Assembly (NCBI RefSeq): GCF_018860505.1
Contig: NZ_JAHKPU010000041.1
Coordinates: 1-44,180 of the forward strand
Source of the DNA: Pacificibacter marinus
Lineage (GTDB): Bacteria; Pseudomonadota; Alphaproteobacteria; Rhodobacterales; Rhodobacteraceae
Direction of reading: 5' to 3'
Length of the DNA: 44,180 nucleotides
Part shown: positions 1 to 9,904 of the stretch, in pieces
Layout: every line of letters starts with the position of its first letter
How positions within the stretch are numbered: the first letter of the stretch is position 1
Translations under genes and position numbers: made by a program
The notes under the pieces: generated by a model
What the model was told of the DNA's origin: nothing
The model's database searches: none
What the model saw: the letters and a program-made list of their open reading frames with translations, nothing else

Positions 1-11
1 CCAAGAGATAG

Positions 12-671
12 TTATCTTGGCAAAGTTCGCAGAGCGACACTGCCGAGGCTGTCACTGATCCATTGACGCGATTGCACAATTTTACGACTGCCGCGTTCCA
101 CCCAGAAAAAGTTGCGGAACTTGGTTTGCGTGTTGCGGCAGTCCTCGTAATACAGATCGGTATTGGCAGTATAGCCACCTAAGTCGACAAGGGCTTGTTT
201 TTGAAAGGTCACGCTACAGCGAAACGCGAGTGTTTCGGCTTGGCTTTTGCCATTGATATGTGTGATGAACCGATCTGTGATGCCATTGCGCCCTGCTTTA
301 AGCGCCGCAAGAGTTTGATAGGGGGCCCCTGCCAGCTGATCAGCACCCAAGCCACGAGTGGCAATGATCATGCCGTCCTTCATGCCCATAGACAGCTTGT
401 CCAATGAAATCCATGTTTCTTCGCCCTTGGCGTTCGTTGTTTGGCGCACGAAAGCCGTAAATGCATCTGGTATGGACTGAAGTGACATGATCAGTGCCGG
501 CGCACCTGCGGCTTCATAAGCCAAAAATGTTTCGTCAGGCTCTATTGCATCGTTCCCGCCCATGAAGTCCGCCAACAGGTTGGGGTTGTCAGGATCTGAG
601 GAGCAGGCGCTTAACCCTGCGATCAGGGTGAAGGCAAGGCCCAAAGGGCGCAAGGCGGTTGTAAAACTCAT
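12..671 (-). CDS. yjbF: YjbF/GfcB-like exopolysaccharide lipoprotein
   Basis: This is a probable outer-membrane lipoprotein of exopolysaccharide secretion, of the YjbF/GfcB family. The N-terminus has a hydrophobic stretch ending in a lipobox (LSAC followed by SSDPDN), so Cys would be the lipidated first mature residue. The protein is about 219 residues, near the usual family length. I chose the ATG whose A overlaps the yjbH stop codon in an ATGA junction; an ORF extension of six codons upstream has no support. It follows yjbH directly, as in the enterobacterial yjbEFGH and gfcABCD operons. Its exact function is unknown even in the model systems. The last codons overlap a short inverted repeat at the window edge (CCAAGA/TCTTGG) that could start a terminator. 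Further yjb genes may lie beyond the edge. Confidence 0.85.
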   Translation of the reverse strand: MSFTTALRPLGLAFTLIAGLSACSSDPDNPNLLADFMGGNDAIEPDETFLAYEAAGAPALIMSLQSIPDAFTAFVRQTTNAKGEETWISLDKLSMGMKDGMIIATRGLGADQLAGAPYQTLAALKAGRNGITDRFITHINGKSQAETLAFRCSVTFQKQALVDLGGYTANTDLYYEDCRNTQTKFRNFFWVERGSRKIVQSRQWISDSLGSVALRTLPR

Positions 672-2773
672 CTCCAGAATTTCCCCCAACGGTCTTCTAA
701 CTCGGTTGTATGGCTGCCTCTGACAATACCATAAAGCCTATTGCGTACATCCAGACGTGCCCCACCATCGCGTTGAACAGGACGGATAGTCGTGCCGTAG
801 CCGCCTTGGTTGGCAGATCCCGTGAGCCAGTCCACAGGGATAGAAAAGCGAATGCCTTTGTCAAAGGAGCCTTCGCCAAACTCGTCGAATGGCACGTCCG
901 TGAGCGTGAAAAACGCGCCCACGCGGAAGCCATTGTCGAATTCGCGATCTAGAGAGACGGTTGCACCATAATCGCCCGCAAGGTAACGCCCGACATCGAG
1001 CTGCCCCAAGTATCCGCCACCGAAATCGTAGTAAGCCGAGGCATGGCCGGTCACGATGTCATAGTCTTGCAAGCCGAACAGTTGGTCGAAATCACGTTGA
1101 ATGGCGTAGTTCAGCTCGGCGCCAAAGGCCAAGTTGCCGTTGACGGGTTTCCAAAGCACTTCGCCTGAGACGCCGCCATACATGGTTTCAAGATAGCCCG
1201 CTGTGATGCGCCCATATAGGTTTTTACCTGGGCGGAAGAAATATTCAGCCGTCAGGTTTTTGATTTGTATATCAGATTGCTTGGCATATTCGGTCACGTC
1301 GGAGCGCACATGGGGCAAAACAGAATTTGATGCACGTGTGCTGGTGTCGAGATTCCCTGTTAGAGGCTGGCGCACAGCACCTGACAAAATCAGGCCACGG
1401 GTTGGTTCAAAAGAGGCCGCAAATTGCAGACCTACATCGGCGCGTACGGGGTTATCTGGATCAAACAAAGCAGGATCAAGATAAGGGGTCAAACGCCAGT
1501 CGAATTTTGGATAAACGCCCGCGATGGCTTCAGCTTCACTACGTGCTGCATCTTCAAAACTGGTGCCGGCAAAGCTTTTCCAACTGTTCTCAAGATCATA
1601 TTCAAACGCTTCTAAACCTTCCCGTCCTAGGGTGGTGCGTGAGGTTGTGATACCGTTGGTGATGGATTCCACTTTGAAAGTAGTAATATTGTCTGGAAGG
1701 TTATTGGCCAAAATGCGTGCCGTGCGCCCGAGGGCCTGTGCATGCGCTGGGAAGCGCTCGTTACCAATGCGCACCGTCGCAGTAGAGCCCTCGATTGTGA
1801 TGCCCTCAAGAGCGATGCCTTGGTCGTCCAACGCTACGAACAGCGCGCTGTCCTTTTGACGTACACTGCCTTCGTCCCATGACAACGCCGCTTGGCTTTG
1901 GCGAGGTGTTAAAGCAGCAGGAGCTTCTTCTATGCCGCTTGGAAATCTAGGGTTTTGTGGGGTGATTGGGATAGTGCCCATAACCCCGACTTCTGAGCCA
2001 TGTAGGGTATATACAGACAATTGTGCCCCATTTTTAAACCCATAGCTTAAAGAGGCGTTAAATGGAGTTTTATGTTTAAATCCCATATTTATGCTTTCTG
2101 AAACATAAGCGTCAGAGGAGTATTCAGCCTTAAAGGTTATGCTTTCATTGACTTGCCAAGCAAATCCGCCAAAGAAAGCGGCATCACCTCTAAACCACTG
2201 ATCTACCTCTAGTTGACCTACTTCAGAAATATTGTTCGGACCACTCCCACGTGTTTCAAAAGAACCACTTAAAACTGATAATGGGTTTGAAAATCCTCCG
2301 TAGCTTCCTAGGCGGCCCCACCCAATACCACCTGTTAACGCGATGCGGTCATTCGCGAAGTGTTTAGTTGCTGCGATATATTCGGACCCAAAGACACCTG
2401 TTCCGCCAAAATCGCGCAGACCGACTACAATAGATGGTCGCAGATTACCCTCTTTTATAATTAAATAACCTAAATCAAAGCTTCTATCGTAGAGGTCACC
2501 GCCGACGGGCTTGAAATCATTAAGGATCGAATAGCGAAAGCTTCCGAATATTCGGGGAGAAATTTGAAAAGACAATGTGTGCTTTTGCGTAGTAGAGAAT
2601 AAGGCTCCCGTAAGCGTTATCTGTCCGTCTGGAAAAGCTTCGCCGGAAGGTATGTCTATTAACCCTGGGGTGCCGTAAGTGGATACTGGAAATTTCAACT
2701 CCAAAGCCATGGCGCAGGAGGTACCAAAAATAATACTGCTTATAACGCCGAAACACATGTGCTGGAGTATCAT
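668..2773 (-). CDS. yjbH: YjbH/GfcD-like outer-membrane beta-barrel protein
   Basis: This is a YjbH-domain protein thought to sit in the outer membrane and help secrete exopolysaccharide or capsule. After a signal peptide (hydrophobic MCFGVISSIIFGTSCAMA) the mature protein begins with the family hallmark GTPGLIDIPSGEAFPDGQ. The rest is rich in alternating aromatic and glycine strands such as YDFGGGYLGQLDVGRYLAGD, typical of a beta-barrel. At about 701 residues it has the usual family length. I chose an internal ATG, 11 codons inside the longest frame, because it places the signal peptide at the N-terminus and has a GAAAG about 8 nt upstream; the longer start cannot be excluded. It is first in an operon with yjbF (ATGA overlap) and diverges from the rhamnose operon. 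Family function is known only from genetics. Confidence 0.9.
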   Translation of the reverse strand: MILQHMCFGVISSIIFGTSCAMALELKFPVSTYGTPGLIDIPSGEAFPDGQITLTGALFSTTQKHTLSFQISPRIFGSFRYSILNDFKPVGGDLYDRSFDLGYLIIKEGNLRPSIVVGLRDFGGTGVFGSEYIAATKHFANDRIALTGGIGWGRLGSYGGFSNPLSVLSGSFETRGSGPNNISEVGQLEVDQWFRGDAAFFGGFAWQVNESITFKAEYSSDAYVSESINMGFKHKTPFNASLSYGFKNGAQLSVYTLHGSEVGVMGTIPITPQNPRFPSGIEEAPAALTPRQSQAALSWDEGSVRQKDSALFVALDDQGIALEGITIEGSTATVRIGNERFPAHAQALGRTARILANNLPDNITTFKVESITNGITTSRTTLGREGLEAFEYDLENSWKSFAGTSFEDAARSEAEAIAGVYPKFDWRLTPYLDPALFDPDNPVRADVGLQFAASFEPTRGLILSGAVRQPLTGNLDTSTRASNSVLPHVRSDVTEYAKQSDIQIKNLTAEYFFRPGKNLYGRITAGYLETMYGGVSGEVLWKPVNGNLAFGAELNYAIQRDFDQLFGLQDYDIVTGHASAYYDFGGGYLGQLDVGRYLAGDYGATVSLDREFDNGFRVGAFFTLTDVPFDEFGEGSFDKGIRFSIPVDWLTGSANQGGYGTTIRPVQRDGGARLDVRNRLYGIVRGSHTTELEDRWGKFWR

Positions 2774-3122
2774 GTTCACACTTTCATTAATTTTGATTAA
2801 GAGCATATAGATGATGTCCCGTTATTTATAAATACAGAGCTCTTTATTGGCTGATAAAGTAAGCCATTGTGACCTTCGCGCACGTATTTAAGGTCGAAAA
2901 AAAGGCAGCCACGTCAAAATTGGTATGTCTATGGCCGAATATGTTGATATGGGCCTTGTGCCATTAGTCCTATTTTGCCCTGTTTATAAGTGAAATGGAC
3001 GCTGCGTCACCTCCACAAGTTGAACAGATCAATATTGCGTAGTGAGAAAGAAACAGAGTTGTTGTAAGTGCAGCTAAAATCGTTAGAAAATACCCAAAAA
3101 TACATTTGTTGGAGATATCGGT
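2774..3122. promoter_or_regulatory. Divergent intergenic region yjbH / rfbC
   Basis: This AT-rich stretch of about 350 bases separates two divergent exopolysaccharide operons, so it should hold promoters for both. A GGAG lies 8 nt before the TTG start of rfbC and sets that start. I could not identify a convincing -35/-10 pair or a known operator. A minus-strand ORF that runs from here into rfbC has no family signature and is not called. Confidence 0.5.
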
Positions 3123-3686
3123 TTGATCGAGAAAACTTTGCTTAATGGTGTGTTTATCATTACCCCACCACGCTTCGGAGATCACCGTGGCTTTTTTGGA
3201 GAAAGTTGGAATAAGGCAGCTCTTTCAAGGGCGGGGCTCATTTTGCCTGAGTTTGTGCAAGATAACCATTCACTTTCTCATGGGATTGGGACTGTGCGTG
3301 GCCTTCATTTCCAGTCGCCACCTCACGCGCAAGGCAAGCTGGTGCGCTGCGGACGCGGTCGAATTTTTGATGTGGCTGTGGATGTGCGCAAGGGATCGCC
3401 AACCTACGGCAAATGGATTGGTGAAGAGCTGTCCTTTGAGAATGGCAAACAGCTTTGGATACCTGAGGGATTTTTGCACGGGTTTATGACTTTGGCGCCT
3501 GACAGTGAAATTGTCTATAAATGCACTGACCACTATGCGCCTGAATGTGACGGCACGGTAAAATGGGACAGCTGTGGGATTGAATGGCCGCTTGATGGCA
3601 TCATACCTGCGATTTCCGAAAAAGATGAAAAAGCGCAAAGCTTTGCGGAGTTCTTGACGCCTTTCGTATATGAGGGTTCCGTATGA
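3123..3686 (+). CDS. rfbC: dTDP-4-dehydrorhamnose 3,5-epimerase
   Basis: RfbC (RmlC) epimerises C3 and C5 of dTDP-4-dehydro-6-deoxyglucose in the third step of dTDP-L-rhamnose synthesis, in the cytoplasm. The cupin protein shows the family motifs in order: RGFFGESWN near residue 22, QDNHSLS near 46, RGLHFQ with the catalytic His62, PEGFLHGF near 114, and Tyr132 in VYKCTD. At 187 residues it has normal length. The start is a TTG, chosen because a GGAG lies 8 nt upstream and the protein then begins as expected for the family. It is the first gene of the rfbCBDA operon and overlaps rfbB by 4 nt. Confidence 0.96.
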   Translation: MIEKTLLNGVFIITPPRFGDHRGFFGESWNKAALSRAGLILPEFVQDNHSLSHGIGTVRGLHFQSPPHAQGKLVRCGRGRIFDVAVDVRKGSPTYGKWIGEELSFENGKQLWIPEGFLHGFMTLAPDSEIVYKCTDHYAPECDGTVKWDSCGIEWPLDGIIPAISEKDEKAQSFAEFLTPFVYEGSV

Positions 3687-4732
3687 AACTTTTGATCACA
3701 GGCGGAGCCGGCTTTATCGGATCAGCTGTCGTGCGCTTGGCTGTTGACCGGGGGCACGAGGTGGTGAACGTGGATGCGCTGACTTATGCTGCATGTTTGG
3801 ATAATGTGGCTTCTGTTTCTGACAGCCCACTTTATGCGTTTGAACAGGTTGATATTCGAAATCGTGATGCATTAGACGCTGTTTTTTCTAAACATAAACC
3901 GGATGCGGTGATGCATTTGGCGGCGGAAAGTCATGTGGACCGTTCTATTGATGGCCCAGGCGATTTTGTTGAAACTAACATCACCGGCACGTTCAACATG
4001 CTTGAAGCCGCGCGTAAATATTGGATTGAGGCGGACAAGCCCGACACGTTCCGGTTCCATCATATTTCCACCGATGAAGTGTTTGGCTCCCTACCAAATG
4101 ATCCTGCGGTAAAGTTCACCGAAGACACGCCGTATGACCCGCGCTCACCTTATTCGGCGTCGAAAGCCAGCTCGGATCACTTGGTGCGGGCATGGCACGA
4201 AACTTATGGTTTGCCTGTGGTTTTGACCAATTGTTCGAACAATTACGGCCCGTTCCATTTTCCTGAAAAACTGGTGCCTGTGATCATTCTCAATGCGCTC
4301 GCAGGAAAAGAACTTCCGATCTACGGTGACGGGGCAAATATCCGTGATTGGCTTTATGTCGAAGATCACGCTGACGCACTTTTGCTGGTCGTTGAAAAAG
4401 GCGTATTGGGGCGTAGCTATAATATTGGCGGCGAAAATGAGCGCACAAACCTTGAGTTGGTTAGAACGCTTTGCGCGATTTTGGATAAAAAACGACCCAA
4501 AGCCAGCGGAAGTTATACTGATCAGATCACCTTTGTGACGGATCGTCCCGGCCATGATGCGCGCTATGCTATTGATCCAACCCGCATTCGCGAAGAATTG
4601 GGATGGCAACCTTCGGTAACTGTCGAAGAGGGCCTTGAGAAAACAGTTGAGTGGTATCTTTCCAATGAAGCGTGGTGGAGCGCGCTGCAGCAGCGCCACG
4701 GTGTTGGCGAACGCTTGGGGGTCAAAGCATGA
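3683..4732 (+). CDS. rfbB: dTDP-glucose 4,6-dehydratase
   Basis: RfbB (RmlB) converts dTDP-D-glucose to dTDP-4-dehydro-6-deoxy-D-glucose, the second step of dTDP-rhamnose synthesis, using bound NAD. It is an extended short-chain dehydrogenase: the Rossmann motif GGAGFIG is at residues 7-13, the AAESHVDRS motif near 80, the catalytic T130-D131-E132 triad in STDEVFG, and YSASK with Tyr157 and Lys161. The 349-residue length is standard. Its ATG overlaps the rfbC stop (ATGA) and its own stop overlaps the rfbD start the same way, which implies translational coupling of the operon. Confidence 0.97.
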   Translation: MKLLITGGAGFIGSAVVRLAVDRGHEVVNVDALTYAACLDNVASVSDSPLYAFEQVDIRNRDALDAVFSKHKPDAVMHLAAESHVDRSIDGPGDFVETNITGTFNMLEAARKYWIEADKPDTFRFHHISTDEVFGSLPNDPAVKFTEDTPYDPRSPYSASKASSDHLVRAWHETYGLPVVLTNCSNNYGPFHFPEKLVPVIILNALAGKELPIYGDGANIRDWLYVEDHADALLLVVEKGVLGRSYNIGGENERTNLELVRTLCAILDKKRPKASGSYTDQITFVTDRPGHDARYAIDPTRIREELGWQPSVTVEEGLEKTVEWYLSNEAWWSALQQRHGVGERLGVKA

Positions 4733-5580
4733 TCCTTGTTTTTGGTAAAACCGGCCAAGTCGCTACGGAATTGCGTGCGCTTCTGCCTGATGCCATATTC
4801 CTTGGTCGAGACGAGGCGGATTTAACCGATCCAAACCTATGTGCCCACAAAATCGTAACGCTCAAGCCCGATGCCGTTATCAACGCCGCAGCCTACACTG
4901 GGGTGGACAAGGCTGAAGAAGACGAAGACACCGCAGCTTTGGTGAATGGCAAGGCACCGACAGAAATGGCCAAGGCCTGTGCTACTCTTGGCATCCCTTT
5001 TGTTCATATCTCTACCGATTACGTGTTCGATGGGGCTGGCGAAACACCGTTTTCGACTGATCATCCAACTGCACCCTTGGGGGCCTACGGGCGAACGAAA
5101 CTTGCTGGCGAAGACGGTGTGCGAGCAGAGGGTGGCACCTTTGCCATTCTACGCACCTCTTGGGTATTTTCTGCTCACGGCAATAACTTTGTCAAAACCA
5201 TGCTGCGGCTTGGGAGCGAGCGTGACAAGCTGACCATCGTTGGCGATCAAATCGGTGGCCCAACTTCCGCCCGCGCGATTGCCAACGCCTGTGTCGAAAT
5301 GGCGCGGCGACTTCAAGTAGAGCCGAAGGCTGCTGGTACCTATCATTTCTCGGGCACGCCTGATGTGAGCTGGGCTGATTTTGCTCGCGCGATTTTTGCT
5401 GAGGCTGACCTCACATGCGCAGTCGAAGATATTCCATCTTCGGCCTATCCAACCCCCGCCAAACGGCCAAGCAATAGCCGGATGGATTGTCATACGCTTG
5501 ATGTCACATTCGGTATTAATCGCCCCAATTGGAAGGCCGGATTGGCCGATGTTCTGACAGATTTGGAGAAAACGACATGA
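4729..5580 (+). CDS. rfbD: dTDP-4-dehydrorhamnose reductase
   Basis: RfbD (RmlD) performs the last step of dTDP-L-rhamnose synthesis, reducing the C4 keto group with NAD(P)H. The protein starts [15 protein letters not shown], with the dinucleotide-binding glycine motif, then shows [13 protein letters not shown] near residue 51, STDYVFDG near 95, and YGRTK with Tyr120 and Lys124. I used the ATG that overlaps the rfbB stop codon, giving 283 residues, the usual length; a longer in-frame start inside rfbB would add a tail that does not belong to the family. The gene is third in rfbCBDA. Confidence 0.96.
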   Translation: MILVFGKTGQVATELRALLPDAIFLGRDEADLTDPNLCAHKIVTLKPDAVINAAAYTGVDKAEEDEDTAALVNGKAPTEMAKACATLGIPFVHISTDYVFDGAGETPFSTDHPTAPLGAYGRTKLAGEDGVRAEGGTFAILRTSWVFSAHGNNFVKTMLRLGSERDKLTIVGDQIGGPTSARAIANACVEMARRLQVEPKAAGTYHFSGTPDVSWADFARAIFAEADLTCAVEDIPSSAYPTPAKRPSNSRMDCHTLDVTFGINRPNWKAGLADVLTDLEKTT

Positions 5581-6461
5581 GCGAACGTAAAGGTATTATC
5601 CTCGCTGGGGGCTCCGGCACGCGATTGTATCCATTGACCATGGCTGTATCAAAACAGCTTATGCCGATCTATGATAAACCAATGATCTATTACCCATTGT
5701 CCGTGTTAATGCTCGCTGGCATTCGCGAGATCGCGATGATCACTACGCCGCAGGACCAAAATCAATTCGAGCGGTTGTTGGGCGATGGCTCCCAGTGGGG
5801 CATCGAAATCACTTATATTACGCAGCCGTCCCCTGATGGCCTGGCGCAGGCCTATATTTTGGCCGAAGATTTTCTTGATGGCGCACCCTCAGCAATGGTT
5901 TTGGGGGATAATATTTTCTTTGGTCATGGACTGCCCGAGATGTTGCATGCAGCCGATAGGAAAAAAAACGGAGGCACGGTGTTTGGCTATCACGTGGCAG
6001 ACCCAGAGCGCTACGGCGTTGTGAAATTTGACAGCAACGGCATCGTTGAAAAAATCATCGAAAAGCCAGACTTACCCCCCTCAAACTATGCGGTGACGGG
6101 CCTGTATTTCTTAGATGGAGACGCTCCGCGTCGTGCGAAAGAGGTCAAACCATCGCATCGCGGTGAGGTTGAAATTGTCACGCTTCTTGAGACCTACCTG
6201 GCCGATGGCACGCTATCCGTGGAACGCATGGGGCGTGGCTATGCGTGGCTCGATACCGGCACACATGGGTCTTTGTTGGATGCTGGGAATTTTGTGCGCA
6301 CGCTGTCCACGCGCCAAGGCATGCAATCGGGGTGCCCTGAAGAGATCGCCTATGCGGCAGGTTGGATCAATGATGGCAAAATGCAGGAACATGCTGAGAC
6401 ATTTAAGAAAACCGAGTATGGAAAATACCTTGCAAATTTACTGAGGGATGCAGGTAACTAG
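5577..6461 (+). CDS. rfbA: Glucose-1-phosphate thymidylyltransferase
   Basis: RfbA (RmlA) joins dTTP and glucose-1-phosphate to form dTDP-glucose, the committed first step of dTDP-rhamnose synthesis, and is normally feedback-inhibited by the end product. The nucleotidyltransferase signature GGSGTRLYPLT is at residues 11-21, followed by SKQLMPIYDKPMIYYPLS, VLGDNIFFG and the WLDTGTH motif. At 294 residues it has standard length. The start overlaps the rfbD stop (ATGA). It closes the four-gene rhamnose operon, and about 80 nt separate it from the next co-directional gene, so read-through is likely. Confidence 0.97.
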   Translation: MSERKGIILAGGSGTRLYPLTMAVSKQLMPIYDKPMIYYPLSVLMLAGIREIAMITTPQDQNQFERLLGDGSQWGIEITYITQPSPDGLAQAYILAEDFLDGAPSAMVLGDNIFFGHGLPEMLHAADRKKNGGTVFGYHVADPERYGVVKFDSNGIVEKIIEKPDLPPSNYAVTGLYFLDGDAPRRAKEVKPSHRGEVEIVTLLETYLADGTLSVERMGRGYAWLDTGTHGSLLDAGNFVRTLSTRQGMQSGCPEEIAYAAGWINDGKMQEHAETFKKTEYGKYLANLLRDAGN

Positions 6462-6541
6462 TGGCTGGCTGGTTTGCGCACCTGATCCACAGATAACAGG
6501 TAGTTGCCGCCGAGCACTGTAACAGGAGAAAATGACCGGAT

Positions 6542-7615
6542 ATGATAAAATATTGGCGGCTTACACCCGAGACTAATAATCTTTTGACGCTGGATTTTCT
6601 GCGCTTTATCGCATCTTTAGGGATTGTCTATTATCATCTCAATGAGTTTTTCTTTTCCCCTGAACAGAGGCAAGATATCATTGGTCTCCAAGGGTTTGGC
6701 ATGTTTGTTGATCTCTTTTTCATGATTTCTGGCTTTGTTCTTACCTATGCTTATCTGGGACGTATCAATTCGTTAAGTAGCTACTTAAAATTTTTGTGGC
6801 GCCGCGTTGCCCGTTTGTACCCGCTACATTTAGTGGTGCTGGCTATTAACATTGGGACTTGGTGGATCCTTCTGTTGCGAGCCAATGCTACTACAGCCCC
6901 GTCTTTTGATCCTGCCTGTATTTTGCACACAGCGCTGCTCATTCAGGAATATTTGAACTGTGGCTCCCCTTATACGTTCAACGGCGTGACGTGGTCGATA
7001 AGTATTGAAATGGGACTCTATGTCCTATTTCCAATATTTATATTACTCGCGCGCTCTATTTGGCTGTTGATAGGTAGTGTTAGTGTGTGTTTCATCATCT
7101 CGGGTGTATTGCTTGAACACACTGACGGCTGGGGCCATTTGCCTAGCGTGCTTCGTGGACTTACGGGTTTCACTTTCGGTATATTTCTGTTCTGCATTCG
7201 TGAGCATTTACCGAATATGAAAGACAAGGGCATTGTCAGTGTAATTCTTGTTCTCCTTCTGATTTTCGAAATGCTTACGCCAACATCCAGTTGGATTCGG
7301 ATGGTAACAATCGTCGCTTTGGCTACCACGGCTGTTGCAAGTGACGTCCATGGGAACATTAATGGTATGATTAGACGGTTGGCTCCCTTTGGTCAGCTAA
7401 CTTATTCGATGTATATTTGGCATAGGGTCATTATTCTTGTTTTCATGAATGCTGTTGCGGACAAGATGTTTCATGGCAATCAGGCGGTTCTAATTGCCAT
7501 GACGGCCTTGTCCATAGCTGTGATTGTTGTCACTAGTTATGCAGGATATTTTTTGATAGAGACCCCAGCACGTAAGGCGCTCACGAACGTTACTAAATCT
7601 CGGAACAAGAAGTGA
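6542..7615 (+). CDS. Membrane acyltransferase, OafA/acyltransferase-3 family
   Basis: This integral membrane acyltransferase probably O-acetylates or otherwise acylates a sugar of the polysaccharide. It opens with the family motif LDFLRFIASLGIVYYHLNEFF, including Arg21 and the likely catalytic His32. About ten hydrophobic segments follow, and it ends with FLIETPARK, close to the family's C-terminal IExP motif. The 357-residue length is typical, with no C-terminal SGNH domain. A GGAG lies about 15 nt before the ATG, which is far; a competing out-of-frame ATG closer to it gives only 14 codons. Its stop overlaps the next gene in GTGA, pointing to one transcript with the rfb genes. The acyl group and acceptor sugar cannot be told from sequence. 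Confidence 0.88.
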   Translation: MIKYWRLTPETNNLLTLDFLRFIASLGIVYYHLNEFFFSPEQRQDIIGLQGFGMFVDLFFMISGFVLTYAYLGRINSLSSYLKFLWRRVARLYPLHLVVLAINIGTWWILLLRANATTAPSFDPACILHTALLIQEYLNCGSPYTFNGVTWSISIEMGLYVLFPIFILLARSIWLLIGSVSVCFIISGVLLEHTDGWGHLPSVLRGLTGFTFGIFLFCIREHLPNMKDKGIVSVILVLLLIFEMLTPTSSWIRMVTIVALATTAVASDVHGNINGMIRRLAPFGQLTYSMYIWHRVIILVFMNAVADKMFHGNQAVLIAMTALSIAVIVVTSYAGYFLIETPARKALTNVTKSRNKK

Positions 7616-8739
7616 AGCAGAGGATGTCCGCCATGGCTGGACCCAAAACAAAAATTTGGCTCGTGGCGCAGTGCGACGAACCAATTAGTGGGCAGACTGT
7701 GTTCAACCAGTTGATGCGCACATGTCTGTCTGATTGTGGTCAAATCGAGCACCTGCCGATCGGAGGGACCACGGTTCAGAAGATAGGGCGAGGGTTGCTC
7801 AATCCGCTTATTCTTTTGGCTCGTCTCCGTTCAGGAGACATCGTTTATACGTCGCCGCCTGGGCAGATGGGCCTTTGGTTTTTCTTGGTGACCGTTCTGG
7901 TTTTGCGTCTACGCGGCCATCCATTCTATGCGCATCATCACAGCTATCGTGCGATTGCGATTGGTCCTCTCCCGCAGGTCCGCTTGATGGGAAAGCTTGG
8001 GGCTGGTCTTATTACCCATATTCTTCTTTGCGATAAAATGCGAGATGAGTATGAAAATCTATACCGCGTCAACGATAAGGAACGGTTTATAACTCTGCCG
8101 AATGCGGCATTCTTTTCTCGGTCTGGATCTCTTTCTGGACAGGAGAGGGGGCCACGGGTCACCGTAGGCCATATGAGTGTTATGACTGTAGAAAAAGGTG
8201 TCCCTTATCTATTGGAAATGTGGAAGCACCTTGCCTTAAATGATCTTGATGCCGAACTTGTTCTGGCTGGGCCGATTCCTGATCCTGAGCTTGAAAAACA
8301 GGTGCGCGAAGCCGTGGAGCAAAGCAACGGCACTCTTAAATGGATGGGACCTGTTGCAGGTCAAGCCAAGAAGGATTTCCTTGAGCACACAGAACTGTTC
8401 GTTCTTCCTACCCAGTTGATTGATGAAGCCGATCCTCTTGTTTTGCTTGAAGCATATAATTTCGGCGCCGCCGTCTTGGCGCCAGATCGAGGTTGCATCC
8501 GATCGCGACTTATTTCTACAGACTGGTTGATGTCCATGGATGTCGAAAAGGATGCTACTTTGCTGTTGGAAAAAGTCACTCAGGTTCGTAACGAGCGCAT
8601 GACATTGCCGTCTCTCCTTTTGGAGCACGCGACAGCGCTCCAAGAAAATGCTGAAAAAAGTGCCGAAAATTTCTTCGGTGAGTTTGGTGTTTCACAGGAC
8701 TATGCCCGAGATGTTCTAAAAAAGATCACCGCGGCATAG
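7612..8739 (+). CDS. Family 4 (GT-B) glycosyltransferase
   Basis: This is a predicted glycosyltransferase that adds one sugar of the repeat unit at the cytoplasmic face. The C-terminal half has the GT-B pattern: GHMSVMTVEKGVPYLLEMW, ELVLAGPI, KWMGPV, and the EX7E-like motif in DEADPLVLLEAYNFG, which binds the nucleotide-sugar. The N-terminal half is divergent but holds the hydrophobic segment PGQMGLWFFLVTVLVLRLRG, probably membrane-apposed. A GTG overlapping the previous stop is taken as start; ATGs four and seven codons later are also possible. It ends about 20 nt from the convergent GT2 gene, with no clear terminator between them. Donor and linkage are unknown. Confidence 0.85.
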   Translation: MKQRMSAMAGPKTKIWLVAQCDEPISGQTVFNQLMRTCLSDCGQIEHLPIGGTTVQKIGRGLLNPLILLARLRSGDIVYTSPPGQMGLWFFLVTVLVLRLRGHPFYAHHHSYRAIAIGPLPQVRLMGKLGAGLITHILLCDKMRDEYENLYRVNDKERFITLPNAAFFSRSGSLSGQERGPRVTVGHMSVMTVEKGVPYLLEMWKHLALNDLDAELVLAGPIPDPELEKQVREAVEQSNGTLKWMGPVAGQAKKDFLEHTELFVLPTQLIDEADPLVLLEAYNFGAAVLAPDRGCIRSRLISTDWLMSMDVEKDATLLLEKVTQVRNERMTLPSLLLEHATALQENAEKSAENFFGEFGVSQDYARDVLKKITAA

Positions 8740-8759
8740 CGCGCGTCAGGCGAGAGTGT

Positions 8760-9668
8760 TCACCTTTTGAAAAAGGCACGGTGCATTGCTAATTTGCGTG
8801 AAACATTGGGACCAAGCCTTTCGTTCTTTCGCCCAAGCTTATAGCCTAAAAATTTTGCACCTGCTGCGAAGAAGGCTCGGGGTATCCACAGAAAATGGCC
8901 GTGTTTCATTAGAAAACCAAACTGGTGGAGGACAACACGTATACCTTCGCCTTCAGGGCTTCCAAACGTTTCAAGAATCCAGTCTTCTTGGCTTTGGAAA
9001 ACGCCAATGTCAAAATAGCGCCGAAATTCTTCTCCAACAGAGTAGTTATGGGAATGTTGAGCACGAGCATCGGCAGCATAGGCGATTTTCCAGCCAAGCT
9101 TGAGCATTTTGGCGACGGCGTACATGTCCTCCGACAAAATCACATTGTCAGGAAATCCTCCGACTTCCAGCAAAGCGGAACGGCGATAGGCTGCGAATGA
9201 ATTTGACATGAAACATTTACGTATTCCTACAGGATAGTCGCTTTCCATCGACGCGACATAGCTCTCAGGGCCGTAACTTGTTGTCCGGGCATGGATTGCA
9301 AGTGGGTTGCCGTCATTGTGTGGTAACTGACGGCCGTAAACTGCACCCACGTCTGAATTATCGAAACATTTGATCAGATTTTTGATAGCATCAGGGTTAT
9401 CAAGTATGGCATCTTGGGTGATAAATACGATGATTTCGTCATCTATCATTTCGACGGCATCTGACCGTGTCCCACCATGATTAAACGTTCCGGCTGGGAC
9501 ATCATAGACGTCGAAACCATACTCAATTGAAAGCTCCCGTGACGCGTCTGAAGAGCCGCTTTCCATCACAAGTTTTTTGCTGAATTGACAGGCCTGCCGG
9601 TTCACAGACTGAAGGCATTGCCGATAAAGCTCGCCTCCATTGTATACGGGAATAACTAAGGCAACCAA
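8760..9668 (-). CDS. Family 2 glycosyltransferase, rhamnosyltransferase-like
   Basis: This GT-A glycosyltransferase resembles RfbN-type rhamnosyltransferases and is the best candidate user of the dTDP-rhamnose made by the neighbouring operon. It begins VALVIPVYNGG, has a TQDAIL aspartate motif near residue 84, the variant YGRQLP, SNSFAAYRRSALLEVGGFP, the likely catalytic SEDMYA, then HSHNYSVGEEFRRYFDIG, all characteristic of that subfamily. The tail YKLGRKNERLGP is also typical. The start is a TTG preceded by AGGAG about 10 nt upstream, and it puts the GT2 strand right at the N-terminus. At 302 residues it has normal length. It diverges from the next acyltransferase gene across about 240 AT-rich bases with no recognisable element. 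Confidence 0.9.
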   Translation of the reverse strand: MVALVIPVYNGGELYRQCLQSVNRQACQFSKKLVMESGSSDASRELSIEYGFDVYDVPAGTFNHGGTRSDAVEMIDDEIIVFITQDAILDNPDAIKNLIKCFDNSDVGAVYGRQLPHNDGNPLAIHARTTSYGPESYVASMESDYPVGIRKCFMSNSFAAYRRSALLEVGGFPDNVILSEDMYAVAKMLKLGWKIAYAADARAQHSHNYSVGEEFRRYFDIGVFQSQEDWILETFGSPEGEGIRVVLHQFGFLMKHGHFLWIPRAFFAAGAKFLGYKLGRKNERLGPNVSRKLAMHRAFFKR

Positions 9669-9904
9669 ATTTTCAATTCTCCTATGAAGTCTACATAAAG
9701 GCCAGCGTGGTGGCTGCTATGAATGATTGCAATCTCTTTTGGCAGGTAGAAACGTTGCCCTATTAAGTTCAGAATATGAGCAACATAACAACTTGTTTTT
9801 CTGTCGTTTTATGATCTTTGTGGTGAGCGGCAAAAAGTTGTAAAATTGCTTTGTCGCATCAGAGAAAAATGTTACCATGAACAGATATAATCCGAGGGGC
9901 CAAA

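Noticed and set aside
1-20. Inverted repeat at the window edge as a terminator of yjbF
   Set aside because: The stem is only 6 bp, it overlaps the stop codon, and the sequence beyond the edge is not visible.
2970-3185. Minus-strand 71-codon ORF in the yjbH/rfbC gap
   Set aside because: It overlaps the start of rfbC, has no family pattern or ribosome binding site, and the region is needed for divergent promoters.
4145-4699. 184-codon minus-strand ORF in rfbB
   Set aside because: It lies wholly inside a well-supported dehydratase gene and shows no recognisable protein features.
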